Shown here: in pieces, positions 1 to 13,058 of the stretch | Layout of the letters: the number at the start of each line of letters is the position of its first letter | Numbering within the stretch: the stretch's first letter is position 1 | Source of the DNA: Anaeromyces robustus | Lineage: Eukaryota; Neocallimastigomycota; Neocallimastigomycetes; Neocallimastigales; Neocallimastigaceae | Length of the DNA stretch: 64,000 nt | Reading direction: 5' to 3' | NCBI GenBank assembly: GCA_002104895.1 | Contig: MCFG01000105.1 | Location: forward strand, 1-64,000 | The notes under the pieces: model-generated | Database searches by the model: none | What the model was told of the DNA's origin: nothing | What the model saw: the letters and a program-made list of their open reading frames with translations, nothing else | Translations under genes and position numbers: made by a program

Positions 1-455
1 TGGAGTATTATATGTAGTTGATAAAGTACTATTTTGACTTGATGGTGTGCCTATATTAAAATAGATTTAAAATTTTCAAAAAAAAAAAAAAAAAAATATT
101 AAAATTTTTATTATAAATATATATTTATAAATATATACTAAATATAATAAAATTAAACATGACAAAATTAAATAAAAAAATTATTATACATACGTATAGA
201 TTTATCCTTCTTTAAACCTTTAGGGAAATTCTTAAAGTTTACTAATGCTAAACCAAATGTTACAAAACTAATAATCATAGAGAAAATACCTATATTTTTT
301 ATATTAAATAATAAACATTAATATTAATATTATTATATTATATTATATTATATTATATTATATTATATTATATTATATTATATTATATTATATTATATTA
401 TATTATATTATATTATATTATATTATATTATATTATTATATTATTATATTTATAT

Positions 456-490
<35 letters not shown>

Positions 491-1749
491 CTTACATGCA
501 ACTAATAAACTATTTTGACAATTTCTATAACGACAAGTTTCACAAAAACCTGTGTTCTCATCCTTAACTCCATTGATCATATCAACTATAATATCGACTG
601 TACTATAAGTCATATATCCAATAGAGACACTTAACATTAATAAGAACATTGACATTAATCTATAATTTTCTTTTTTTGTGGCACCAAAACCGAAGAATGG
701 CATAATAAATACAAGAACAATTAAACAAAGATTGATAATTTTAACTACTGGATTGTTTTTAATGAAAGCAACTGTGAAAACAAGGAATTGCATAGCAAAA
801 GCTATAAAGAAGAAGAAATCAATCTTTAATAATGTTAAGAAAATATGATAAAGTTTAAGACGGTCTTTATTATAAAAAAAATATTATAAAAAAATATTAT
901 AAAAAAAATATTATAAAAAGAAAATTAATTTAATATCTTATTTATTATTATTTATTATTTATTATTTATTATTTATTACTTATTATTTATTATTTATTAT
1001 TAATTGTTAATAATTATTTTTTACTTACTTTTTACATCAATATCAGCACCTAATTGTTTGAATACATTCCAACCAAATACTTTATATAATCTTAATGAAA
1101 TAATAATCCATCCAAAAGAGAATAAGAAAGATAAAATAATAATAGCAATTTCAAATTTTTTAGGTCTTGGAGACAAATTTTTTTGGTCATTGCTAGTACT
1201 ACTTTTATTTTCATCAAAGAAATTGTAATAATTACCGTTATTAGCTTGAGTTCTTTGAACTATAGAATAAGCAGCTAAAGCAAAACTGAATAATGTTACT
1301 GCAATTAATTGAAGAGTTGATGATTTTGAAATCTATTATAAAATAAAAAAAAATAAATAAAAATATTTATTTATATTAATAAAAATACACTTTTTTTCGA
1401 TATTTATTTATATATTTTAAATATATGAAAACTTACAGTATCACATATTAGATAAAATTGATAAAATAAAGCTACTACAAAAATTACATGATATACGGAC
1501 AAAGGATCTGCAGTACTATATCTTAATATTTCATCTGGTTTACCATTACTTTCAACATGTTTACATACACTATTTACTTGCTGCTTATAATTATAAGCAA
1601 TCCATACTTCTAATGTTCCAACAACAATAACTTGTAAAATTGCCCAAATAACTGCTATTTTTCTCCAATTCCATTTATCTTGTGGAAACTTTAATAAATA
1701 TGAATATATTGATTTAATTATTATTTTAATTTTTCAAAAGAAAAAAAAA

Positions 1750-1780
<31 letters not shown>

Positions 1781-1931
1781 CTTTTTATTTAATGTAAGAA
1801 AAATATTAAATAGATTTACTTACCCATCTATCTAAATAATTATTTAATGAATTAACAATAGGTATAAATCTATTTTCAATTGCCTTATATGGCGTTGAAA
1901 ATATCTTTTTCATATTTTTTAATGCACCCAT
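1..1931 (-). CDS. Multispanning membrane protein, UPF0658 Golgi membrane protein-like (3' end outside window)
   Basis: I read six exons: 1824-1931, 1437-1688, 1029-1332, 496-864, 194-289 and 1-50 (open at the window edge). They join in frame with GT-AG introns and give about 390 residues so far, starting MGALKNMKKIF. The start is the first in-frame ATG and is followed by the motif RWFPQDKWNWRKIAVIW across exons 1-2. About eight hydrophobic helices are visible (for example IAVIWAILQVIVVGTLEVWI, FEIAIIILSFLFSFGWIIIS, VKIINLCLIVLVFIMPFFGF), plus a hydrophilic loop with Ser/Asn between helices 3 and 4. No signal peptide is evident. From memory the overall pattern and the segment RLKLYHIFLTLLKIDFFFF match the fungal UPF0658/DUF7789 family of Golgi-type membrane proteins, whose function is unknown. 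The family call is moderate; the membrane topology is directly visible. Intron 4 carries a TATTA array. Confidence 0.65.
329..445. repeat. TATTA pentanucleotide microsatellite
   Basis: A near-perfect run of the five-base unit TATTA, about 20 copies, lies inside intron 4 of the UPF0658-like gene. It is followed by a 29-base poly(A) run at 460-488 that directly abuts the donor site of exon 4 on the minus strand. Confidence 0.9.
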
Positions 1932-2924
1932 TATAATTATTTTGATATAAAAATATTTACAATAACTATTTATATTTATATTTATATTTATATAAAGAAA
2001 TATATATATAATAAATATTTTTATTAAATTGATTCTAAGTATTTAATGTAAATACTTTTTTTTAAAAAATAGTAAAAATACTATCAATGTTTATCTTAAA
2101 AAAAATAAAGTATATTTATATTTAATTACTAAACAATAAACAATACTTACTTTCAAGATTGTGTTTATTATATTAATGATTTTTATTTTATTATTTAATT
2201 TATTTGTTTTTTATGATTATATTTAATATTGATAAATATAATAATTTTTGTTTAATATTCGATTATTTCTTTCTATCGTTATTCTATAAAATATTGTATA
2301 TTAAATAAATATTCCTTTTTTATTTTTTATTTTCCTTCTTTATAATAAATATTTCAGTTTTTTTTTTAAGAAAAAAAAATATAACTAAATTTCTTTCAAA
2401 AAAAATAATAAAAGAAAAAGAAAAAAAGAAAATAATATTATTTTTTTCTTCTTCCTTTAAATGGTGATTGTACTTTTTTCTTATTTATTTAATATCTTTA
2501 TCATAAAATTCTTTTTATCGCTCCTTTTAAAAAAATAAATTATTTTTTTAGAAATTTTGGAGGATATTATTCTGTTTTCTATATAAAAAAAATTTTAAAA
2601 AGAAAAAAAAAACATTATAGTAATAAATAACAATATTTGACGAAAAACTTTTTTGTTTTTTTTATAATTATTAAATTCAATTCTATATATTAATTAATAT
2701 ATAATACAATATATTTTAATATAAATTAATATATTATAAATAATTAAACAATATATAAAATAATATATAGAATAAAATTAATAAATTGTAATACAATAAA
2801 ATTTTAATATAAATATAATTGAATATTCTATTTAAAAAATAAGTTTAAAATACAATAAACTAAAATTATAATTATTAATATTAAATTACGATTATAAATA
2901 TATATTTATTTATTGATATATTTT

Positions 2925-2957
2925 TTTATTTATTTATTTATTTATTTATTAATTAAT

Positions 2958-3000
<43 letters not shown>

Positions 3001-3077
3001 TTATTATTATTTATGTATTTTATTATTTATGTATTAATATATATATATTTGTTTATTATTTATAGATTTATATATAT

Positions 3078-3160
<83 letters not shown>
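2925..3160. repeat. TTTA tetranucleotide microsatellite (two blocks)
   Basis: Two blocks of near-perfect TTTA repeats (about 2925-3000 and 3077-3160) are separated by related ATT/ATA-rich sequence. All apparent reading frames through it are repeat artefacts. Confidence 0.9.
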
Positions 3161-3162
<2 letters not shown>

Positions 3163-3540
3163 CATTCAGTAATCATTATAAATATTAAAGTTTACATTTT
3201 TTTATGCTATAGTAATATATTTATATTAAACAATTTATTAAATTAATATATAGTTACTTCAATTAAAAAATATGTAAATATATCATATAAGTCAACATAA
3301 TTACACGTGCATTGATATAATATATAGAATTTCATCAAATAATATATAATGAATATATATTGTAAAGAAAAAATTTATTACTGTAAAAAAGTAGCCAATT
3401 AATTTGAATATAAGAACATTACACAATTATTTAATTAGTGAAATTATTAATAATTATGAATATAAATTACTAATTTGGGTATATTTTTTATGTATTATTT
3501 ATTATTATTATTTAGTTTATTATATTATTACTATTATTGT

Positions 3541-3566
3541 TATTATTATTATTTATTTATTTATTT

Positions 3567-3598
<32 letters not shown>

Positions 3599-3730
3599 TT
3601 ATTTATATATTTATTTATTTATTTTATTTATTTATTTTTTATTTATTTATTTTTTATTTATTTATTTATTTATTTTTTATTTATTTATTATTTATTTGTT
3701 TATTATTTATTTATTTATTTATTTATTAAT

Positions 3731-3761
<31 letters not shown>

Positions 3762-3765
3762 TTCA
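3541..3765. repeat. Degenerate TTTA microsatellite
   Basis: TTTA units are interrupted every few copies by TTATTT or TTTTTTA variants. This suggests an older array than the cleaner blocks upstream. Confidence 0.85.
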
Positions 3766-4443
3766 TAATAAATAAATATTTTTATTTCAAAATTATGTAT
3801 ATTAAAAATATCTATTAATAAAAAATTTTTGTAAAAAAATTTCAATAATATATTTTAGAACACCCTTTTTCATTATATTTAATATTCCTATAAATTTATT
3901 ATCCTTTATAAGATTATTCTATTACGATTGTCGATTTTAATAATAATTACAGTTTCTTATAAAAAAATTTTTTATTCTTACTTTTTATTAATATGTAAAA
4001 AAATGAAAATGAAAAATAATATATTATATACCTATAATTTATCTTCTTTTTTAAAAATATTTCTCCTATTAAATCATTTATCCATTGAATAATCTGTAAT
4101 AATAATATCTATATTAAAAAAAAAAAAAAAAAAACATTATGTTACTAAAGCCTGAGGATTAATATATCAAAAAAATTGTCTCAACTGAATCATATGAAGA
4201 TGAAAACATAAAATAAAATTATATCATTTAATACTGTCAGAATTTCAAGATATTCTTATTGATAAATTCATTCACAATTATGATATAGCACTAATTTTTT
4301 AAATTATTAATAGTTCAAACAAAATCTTTTTTTAACTAAAAAAAAAAAAAAAAAAATACATTTCTTTATGTTAAATTTATATTTAATATGAATTGTTATT
4401 GTAATAAAATAAAAAATACATGAAATACTTTTAATAATTATAT

Positions 4444-4471
4444 ATGTGAGCGAATTTATTTTCACTCACAT
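4444..4471. repeat. Short GC-richer palindrome
   Basis: ATGTGAG is followed by its reverse complement CTCACAT, with GCGAA/TTCAC extending the stem imperfectly around a TTTATT loop. It stands out because several G/C bases fall in otherwise A/T sequence. Function unknown. Confidence 0.5.
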
Positions 4472-4716
4472 GTATTCTTCCCAAAAATAAACTATTAAAT
4501 GTATTATATATAATTATTTGTTTTTCTATACTATATTAACTTTATTAAATTTTTGACATTGAAACTAAAAAAAAAAAATAATAAATCTATATATATTTTT
4601 CTTTATGGAAAATTATATATAAAGTTTTATTTCTTTCTAAATTACGAAGTAATATAATAAACAAAGAAGTAGCAGCGCCTGTAAAAAAAAAAATCCTTAA
4701 ACAATCAAAGAATAAA

Positions 4717-4717
4717 T

Positions 4718-4784
<67 letters not shown>
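4717..4784. repeat. TTTA microsatellite
   Basis: Perfect TTTA tetranucleotide run of about 17 copies in intergenic DNA. Confidence 0.9.
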
Positions 4785-4785
<1 letters not shown>

Positions 4786-5580
4786 AATTAAAGCAAAAAA
4801 TAAAACAAAAATCCTTCATTAATATTATTTAATAACACCCATTATTAAATAACTAAGAAAAGAATATATTTCTTTATTATATATTTAAAATATTCTCAAA
4901 ATTATTTTATTGCAGGAAAAAAAAAAAAAACTATGAATATAAATATATAATATCTTGTATATCATGTTATTTATGAATATAATGATTGAATAGCAAAATT
5001 AAGAATGGTATACTAATGTTTTTTACCTTTTTTCAAAATCAATTTATAGCTAATTATATTTATAATGTAATGAGTAGACAAAATGAAATGGCTCGTACTG
5101 AAAACTATGTAAAAATGAAATATTAAATATAATTAAACTACATATGTATTTGTTATTATTTTTTTTTTTTAAAAAAAAAAAAAAATAGTATATATCATAG
5201 ATATATATAATTCTTTTATATATATAATTCTTTTATATGAAAATGTAAATATATATAATACTATTTTTTTTATATGTTTATCTTGCTTAAACTTTATTAT
5301 ATACATAATTCATAAAATTAAACAAAAAATAGATAAAAAAAAATAGTATTATATATATTTAAAGTGAAAAAAAGCAAATTATATAATATGATGAATAGCT
5401 CAAATGTTTAAGAGAGAAGTAATGTTAGTTCTTTTATAATTCATTTTTATAAATAATAAAAAAAAAATAAATATAGCACTAATATTATTGATAATTATAA
5501 CTATATATATAAATAATAAATAAATAAATAAAAAAATTTTTTTTTTCAATAAATTATCTTTTTATAATTATAATAATCTC

Positions 5581-5583
<3 letters not shown>

Positions 5584-5644
<61 letters not shown>
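5584..5644. repeat. ATT trinucleotide microsatellite
   Basis: About 20 perfect ATT units, followed by interrupted ATT/TTTTA sequence to about 5875. Confidence 0.85.
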
Positions 5645-5645
<1 letters not shown>

Positions 5646-6368
5646 TTATTATTATTTTTTTATTATTATTTTTATTATTATTAAATAAAATCATTAATTA
5701 TGATTATTCATTTATTTTATTTTATATTTTTTATTTTATTTTATTTTATTTTATTATTTTATTTATTTATTTTTTTTTTACTATTTATTTATTTATTTAT
5801 TTATTAATTTATTATTCTTTTTTTTTTTTTTTTTTAATATTTATTTTATTTTATTTTATTTATTAAAATGACGATTAATGGATATTATTAAATTATATTT
5901 AAAAGTATAATTTTTATATAATTCATAATTTATGATATTATTATTAATACTTTTATTATGATAATTAAATGATATTAAAAAAATAGGATAATTATAAATT
6001 GCTTTATTATGAACGTTTTGTTTTAAAAACTTTCAAGAAATATGTTAAATATATAACATTTATCCTTTTTTTTTTTTTTTTTAGCCTTTTTATTGTTTGT
6101 TGTTTAATTGGTTGGTTGGTTAATTAATTCATTCTTTTTTTTTTTTTTTTTTTTGTTTTATTTTTATTTCATTAATATAATTTATAATTTATTACTAAAA
6201 AAAAGCTTTCTCAGAAACTCCTTTCTTTTTTATTTTAAAGGAAATATAAAAAAATTAAAATAATATTATATATATTTTAAGATAATATTTATAAATATTA
6301 TATAAAATTTTCTATAAAAGTATAAAAAAATATTATATAATATTGTTAAAAAAATTTTAATAAAAAAT

Positions 6369-7463
6369 TTAAAGATCTGGACGGCAAGGTGGAGCAACTG
6401 GCTCAGAAGTTAAAGCAGTTAAACCAGTTTTTGGTTCACAAGAGTGACGAGTTTGAGAACCTCTCTTTGGAACAATACCCTTACGTAATTGTTTAAGAAT
6501 CTTCTTTGTACTTGCTGGAGTTAAATCTTCATAGTAATCATCGTTAATAGACATAACTGGAGCATTAACACAAGCACCAGCACATTCAACTTCAATTAAA
6601 GTGAACATACCATCTGGAGTAGTTTCACCAACATTAATACCTAATTCTTTCTTGATGGTATTAACTATGTTATCAGAACCACAAACTTGGCATGGAGTAG
6701 TAGTACAAACTTGTAAAAGGTATTTACCTCTTGGTTCTCTGTGGAACATAGTATAGAAAGTAGCTACTTCATAAACTCTAATTGGTGGAATTTCAAGGAA
6801 TTCAGCTACAGCATTCATAACTGGAACACTACACCAACCATGTTGACGTTGTGCTATATCTAAAAGTGGAATAGTAGCTCCTCTTTTGAAATCATCTGGG
6901 TACTTCTTTAAAAGTTCTTCAGCTCTCTTTAAGTTTTCTGGAGTAAACTGTTTATTAGTATAAAATATTAATATATATTATAAAAGAAAAAAAAAAATAT
7001 TAATCATATAAAAAAATATTAATCATATAATTTATTCATATAATTATTAAATTTATATATTTTATAAATATAATAAATTTATTTCTTTTTAAAAAAAATA
7101 CCTTGAATGGAGCAGAATTGGATGGTCTTGCATCAGTTCTTGGCTATATTTTTAAATGAATTTTATCAAAGTTAATGAAAAATGTTAAATTTTATATATA
7201 TATTTGTTTTAAATCAATTTCAAAAAAATATTTTTTTAAAAAAAAATAAAAAAAATTGTGGGGTAAATACAATATATTATATTTAAATATCAATTTTTTT
7301 AAAATATTATAAAAATAATAATTTAAATTATGTTTAAAGCAATAATTACCATAACATTTCTAGCAACAACTGGAGTTGAAGAAAGAGATCTGGCAGCTAA
7401 TAAACCAACCTTTGGAACGACAGATTTAGAAAGTAATGAAGTAGTTGACTTAAGAGCGAACAT
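6369..7463 (-). CDS. NDUFV2: NADH dehydrogenase flavoprotein 2, 24-kDa [2Fe-2S] subunit (NuoE family)
   Basis: Three exons (7350-7463, 7102-7143, 6372-6947 plus stop at 6369-6371) encode 244 residues. In complex I this thioredoxin-fold subunit binds the N1a [2Fe-2S] cluster and pairs with the 51-kDa FMN subunit at the NADH-oxidising tip. All four cluster cysteines are visible: the pair in VCTTTPCQVCG and the pair in ECAGACVNAP. The motif VGETTPDGMFTLIEVEC and the tail segment SCEPKTGLTAL also match the family. The N-terminus (MFALKSTTSLLSKSVVPKVG, then further Arg/Ser-rich sequence) looks like a cleavable mitochondrial or hydrogenosomal presequence, supporting this start. Length is close to the usual 24-kDa subunit with presequence. 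In a fungus with hydrogenosomes it could act with NDUFV1 to oxidise NADH outside a full complex I; that role is inference. Confidence 0.93.
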
Positions 7464-8939
7464 TTTATGAAAATCTATTTTAAATATTATTTTAATAATT
7501 TAAAAATATTTTAATATATAAAAAAATTTTTCTTTAATAAATAATTTTTTTTAACATATATATTATTAAAATTAAAAGATTTTCACGAAATATTTTTAAT
7601 TATAATCTTAAAAATATATTTCATTATTGATTAAAGTAATGAAACATAAATTGTTTTTAACTTATTATTAACATATTTTTTTGCATTCTGCATTTTGTAT
7701 AATAGTTTTTTTTTTTTTACTTTTATCTTTTAATAACGCATTTATTTTGATATACATAAGTTTTTTATAATAATATGTTATTTTAATATGATAAATGGTC
7801 TATAATCTTTTTTTCATTTATCAATTTAATATTACTAATTCTTTTAACATATATATTTATTTATTTTTATCTTTTTATTTATTTTTACATATATACAATT
7901 TATTTTATTAAGTGATTAAATAAATAGAATTAATTAAATAATATCAATTATAAAATTTTACTTATTCATAGATTATATTAATATTTACTTTTATAAATTA
8001 AACAAAAAATGAAAGTTAAAGAGAAAAAAAAATAATAATAACAAATAAATTTTTATAAAGAAATTTACTCTAAAATTTTTGTATTAATATATTTTATTAA
8101 ATCTTTAACATAATAATTATTTATTATTTAGCGTATATTCATTTTCTTCAATTATTTGATTATATATATAACAATTAATTTACAATATACTATTATATAT
8201 ATATAAAATTATTCTTAAAAAACTAAACTTTGCTTTTATAATTTTATTATTATAATAATTATAATTAAAATCTTTGTTTTTAATATATAGTTTTTATATA
8301 TATTAAAATATAAACTAATATATTACTATAGGATGAAAAATTTTATATAGTTTTTATTCATAACTATATATACAACCCGATTTGCTTTTTCCATTTTTTA
8401 AACTTATGTGGGGTATTTTTATCCAATCATATTTCGATAAAATAAATAAATATAAGTAAAAAGTAATATAGCAAAAAAAGAAATGTATATATAAATATTA
8501 AAATATTAAATATACATACTTATACAACAAAAAAAAAATAATAAATTAACCATAAAATAAAATAATAATAATAATAATAAAATATATATATAATATTATT
8601 ATATATTTTTTCACATTCAAAACACACACACGTTAAGTTAATTTACTCATAAACTAAATAATAAATCATAAAATCATAATAAATGAAATAATTTACTATG
8701 ATTTTAGTTGAACATTCTATTTTCATATATAATATTTCATATAAAAATAATAAATAATAACTAAATAATAATAATGAAAATTTTTTAAATTGTATAAAAT
8801 TATAATGTATACACAAACACAGAATGTAATTGAAAATGATTATTAAATTAATATTAAATAGTTTATGTTTTGTATTTTTTTTTTTTTTTTTTTGGTTTTT
8901 TTTTTCATGTTTTACTTTGTTTTTTGTTTTTATTTTTTG

Positions 8940-9136
8940 AAAATTTTTAGAAATACTATTTTGATAATTTTAAAAATGCTATTTTGACTTTTTGTTTTTA
9001 TTTTTTGATAATTTTTAGAAATACTATTTTGATAATTTTAAAAATACTATTTTGATAATTTTTAAAAATATTATTTTGATAATTTTTAGAAATACTATTT
9101 TAATAATTTTTAAAAATACTATTTTAATAATTTTTT
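8940..9136. repeat. About 24-bp minisatellite, degenerate
   Basis: Units resembling AATTTTTAGAAATACTATTT followed by TGAT recur about eight times, with TAGAAATAC alternating with TAAAAATAC and late copies changing TTTTGAT to TTTTAAT. The gradient of variants suggests stepwise tandem duplication. Confidence 0.8.
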
Positions 9137-9167
9137 GAGCTTCATTGTATTACATATAATTAAAAAA

Positions 9168-9222
9168 AAAAAAGAAAGAAGGAATAAAATATAATTTCAT
9201 TATATTTTATTCTTTCTTTTTT
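9168..9222. repeat. Imperfect inverted repeat (foldback)
   Basis: AATAAAATATAAT (9183-9195) is followed by a three-base loop and its exact reverse complement (9199-9211). The stem continues outward through AAAGAAAG/CTTTCTTT with a four-base bulge. Intergenic, function unknown. Confidence 0.6.
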
Positions 9223-9506
9223 TGATTCTCAATATTATTATTAATGTAAACTGAAACATTAATATTATGATTTATTAAAATTGTGGATAAAATAAAAATT
9301 GATGTTTTTTTCCCTCTTTTTAAATAGTTAATCTAAATATAAATATAATTATACAATAAATGATTAAGCACTTTATAGAAAAGTATTATTTTTTTTTTAA
9401 CAATTTTTAATTAAAAAAAATTATATAATGTAAAAAGTTTTCTTTTCATTATGTTAATATTTCTTTAATATTATTATATTCATATAGTAATATTATCTAA
9501 AAGTCA

Positions 9507-9594
9507 AATATTTATTTATTTATTTATTTATTTATTATTTATTTATTTATTTGTTTGTTTATTTATTTATTTATTTGTTTGTTTGTTTGTTTGT

Positions 9595-9629
<35 letters not shown>

Positions 9630-9683
9630 CTTACTTATTTTTTATTTATGTATTTATTTATTTATTTATTTATTTATTTATTA
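9507..9683. repeat. TTTA/TTTG tetranucleotide array
   Basis: TTTA run with blocks converted to TTTG (GTTTGTTTG) and a few TTTAC variants. Confidence 0.85.
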
Positions 9684-10362
9684 ATATTTTTCTTCTGTTC
9701 AATACAACAAATATGTAAAATAGACTAATTAATATCATTTGAATATAAAATTAAGATTATTATTAAAAAATTGAACTTAAATCATTATTTTAATTCTTTT
9801 TTTTTTATTTACTCAAATATTTATATATAAATATTTTTGTGTATGAATTGTCACTTTTTAATTATGTGTAACAAATTATTATAATGTACAATACAAAAAA
9901 TTATTAATATGTCTTATTACGTCAAAAATTACTAATAACACTCTTAAATAAAAATCAGTTTATATGATTATTTATTGACTTTCTAATACTCTTTTCTAAT
10001 CTTCTTTTATAGTTTCTTTGAGATGTGAGGTTTCATTTAAAAGATGCAATAAATAAATCATCACTAGTTCATTTAATGAGTTCTCTTCGATATAATAATT
10101 TAAGAAAAATTATAGAATAACAGATATAAATGTTATAGAGATTTATATATATATATATTAATATAGTATTATATGCAATTATGATCTATATAAATGTTGT
10201 TGTTGTGTAAATATTTTATATCTGCTATTAATAATAATAATAGCCTAAATTTTTTCATATATATATTTATATTCCAGTTTATATATGATGAGCTATATAA
10301 TGAGTAAAGAAAGAACTAAATATTAATATAACATAATAAAATTATATATTTATTAATAAATA

Positions 10363-10668
10363 ATTTATTATTTTATAGGTTCTATTATTTTATAGGTATT
10401 CTATTATTTTATAGGTATTCTATTATTTTATAGGTATTCTATTATTTTATAGGTATTCTATTATTTTATAGGTATTCTATTATTTTATAGGTATTCTATT
10501 ATTTTATAGGTATTCTATTATTTTATAGGTATTCTATTATTTTATAGGCATTCTATTATTTTATAGGTATTCTATTAATTTATAGGTATTCTATTATTTT
10601 ATAGGTATTCTATTATTTTATAAGTATTCTATTATTTTATAGGTATTCTATTATTTTATAGGTATTCT
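10363..10668. repeat. 19-bp minisatellite, about 16 tandem copies
   Basis: The 19-base unit AGGTATTCTATTATTTTAT is repeated head to tail about 16 times. Only a few point variants are seen (AGGCATTC, CTATTAATTTAT, ATAAGTATT), so the array is fairly homogeneous and probably recent. Confidence 0.93.
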
Positions 10669-11902
10669 ATATAAAATTAATATTGTTTTGAGAATACTAA
10701 TTATTTATAATTACGTTAATATATATATTTTAATACATTTTGATACATTAAAAACAATACACAAATTGATCTTAATTAAATAAATTATATATCATAAATT
10801 TATGTTTTTCACGTGTATTATATAAATATTTTTTATATTTTATATTATATCATAGCACATACATTAATGTGGTATATTATGATTTGTTAATAATCCAATA
10901 TCATCAATTACATTAATCTAATGTATAAACCATAAACATATATATCTTTTTATATAATATGAATATTATATATTAATGTAAATAAAAAATTTTTAATAAG
11001 AATTTATAATAATTAAATTTTTGTATCTTTTTATTTATAATTTTTCAAAAAAAAAAAAAAAATAAAATAAAATAAAATAAAATAATAAATAAATAAACTA
11101 GAAGAAGAAGAAAAACATTTAAATAAAATAATTAAGTTTTTTTTCTTCTTATTCAATTTAATAATATTCAAAAAAGAAAGAAAAAAGAAAAATATAATAA
11201 TCATTTAAATTTAATAATAAGTATAAAATAATAATATTAAATAGAAAGGAGAAAAAAAGTAAATATTTTGTCATATATTTAATAAACAAAAAAGAAAAAA
11301 TAAAAAGTATACTTAATCAAAATAAATATATGGATATTAAAAGATATATTCAATAATTTTTAAAAAAACAATAAAATAATCTATAATATAATTATAATAC
11401 TTTTAATATAATATTACTTCTATTTTAGTATAAATATAAAAAATACTAATTTATTTATTTATTTATTTTTGTATTAATGTTAAATATTTATAATCTTTCA
11501 TTCTGAATATAATTTATATAAATAAAAAAAAAATTTCTATTTAAAATTATGAACGAACATAAAATTTTTTATTAAATAATTAATATTCAATAAATATTTA
11601 CATAAATGAATATAAATATAATAAAAAAAAACAGAAATAAATATAGGTAAATACTTTTAAATTTTATTACTATATAAATAAAAAAAATGTATATATATTA
11701 ATCCATTTATAATAATTATTATTTTATGAATTAATTGAATTCAGAGTAATTAATTTAATATTGTTTATTTTTTCTTCCAAATATTTTATAATTTAATAAT
11801 ATATTTTTATAAATCAAATACCAATGATAAATAATATTTTTAATGTAATCATTTCGCATTTCATCATCAAAATAGAAATCTAAAATATATAATATAAACA
11901 AT

Positions 11903-13023
11903 ATGCTTTCAAAATTTGAAACAAAATCAAATAGAGTAAAAGGTTTATCTTTTCATCCAAAAAGACCATGGATTCTTGCTTCATTACACAATGGTTCAAT
12001 CCAACTTTGGGATTATAAAATGGGAACCTTAATAGATAAATTTGAAGAGCATGAAGGTTTAATTTAATTTTTATTAATATATCCATTATTTTTTTAATTT
12101 TTTATGCTTTTTTTTCGATAAAAAAAATAAATATAAATCAAAACAAACAGAAATGAATATTTATTATTAAATTATAAATTTTATAAAATATATAAAACAA
12201 AATGATATATTTAAATAATTATACTATATTGTATTATATTCAAAGTTTTATACTGTTTAAAAACTATTAAATAATAATGATCTTCGTAAATTATTTATAA
12301 AATATAGTTAAAATATAAATAATAGGATTAAGATGGATATATAAATATGATGTTGGTTTAATATATATATATATTCAAATATATATATATATTAAATATA
12401 AACGTTTAATAAATTTGTAAATTTTATGAAGATTTAAAATAAAAGACTTTATAATGATACATTTTGGACTTCAAATTATAAATTAAATTTAAGGCATAAA
12501 AAATTAAAACATTTATATTTATAAATTAAAATAAAAAAAATATTAATATAAGTAATATAATTATTGTAATTATAATATAGGTCCTGTTAGAGGTATTGCA
12601 TTCCACCCAACACAACCATTATTTGTTTCTGGTGGTGATGATTACAAAGTTAAAGTTTGGAATTGGAAACAAAGACGTTGTCTTTTCACATTAACTGGTC
12701 ATTTAGATTATATTCGTACTACCTATTTCCATCATGAACATCCATGGATTATTTCAGCTTCTGATGATCAAACTATTCGTATTTGGAATTGGCAATCAAG
12801 AAATTGCATTTCAATTCTTACAGGACATAATCACTATGTTATGTGTGCTCAATTCCATCCAAAAGAAGATTTGATTGTTTCTGCTTCTTTAGATCAAACT
12901 GTAAGAGTTTGGGATATCAGTGGTAAATATTCTTTTATTATTTTGTACTTTATTTATTATTATTATTATTATTATTTGTTTCTTTATTTATTTGTTTATT
13001 TGTTTATATGCTTATTTGTTACT

Positions 13024-13058
<35 letters not shown>

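Larger units (their letters stand above)
1932..6368. other. Gene-free AT-rich intergenic region
   Basis: I find no convincing coding sequence here. It holds TTTA tetranucleotide arrays, an ATT array, many poly(A)/poly(T) tracts of 10-20 bases and one short palindrome (4444-4471). The only reading frames are translations of TTTA repeats (Leu-Phe-Ile-Tyr runs). Confidence 0.75.
7464..11902. other. Gene-free intergenic region between divergent NDUFV2 and COPA
   Basis: No supportable gene. It contains two minisatellites (8940-9136 and 10363-10668), a degenerate TTTA/GTTT array (9507-9683), an imperfect foldback near 9168-9220 and poly(T) tracts. A slightly less AT-rich patch at about 9990-10130 has only short, stop-interrupted frames on both strands. 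Promoters for both flanking genes should lie at its two ends, but I see no distinct motif. Confidence 0.7.

Noticed and set aside
838-1230. Plus-strand frame MLIIIFYLLFTSISAPNC
   Set aside because: It is antisense to exon 3 of the UPF0658-like gene, which has continuous conserved-looking membrane segments on the minus strand.
2925-3818. Frames rich in LFIYLFIY that look like membrane proteins
   Set aside because: They are translations of TTTA microsatellites without any non-repetitive coding flank.
5071-5127. Short frame MSRQNEMARTENYVKMKY
   Set aside because: Only 18 codons, no neighbours or homology that I recognise; chance is the simplest explanation.
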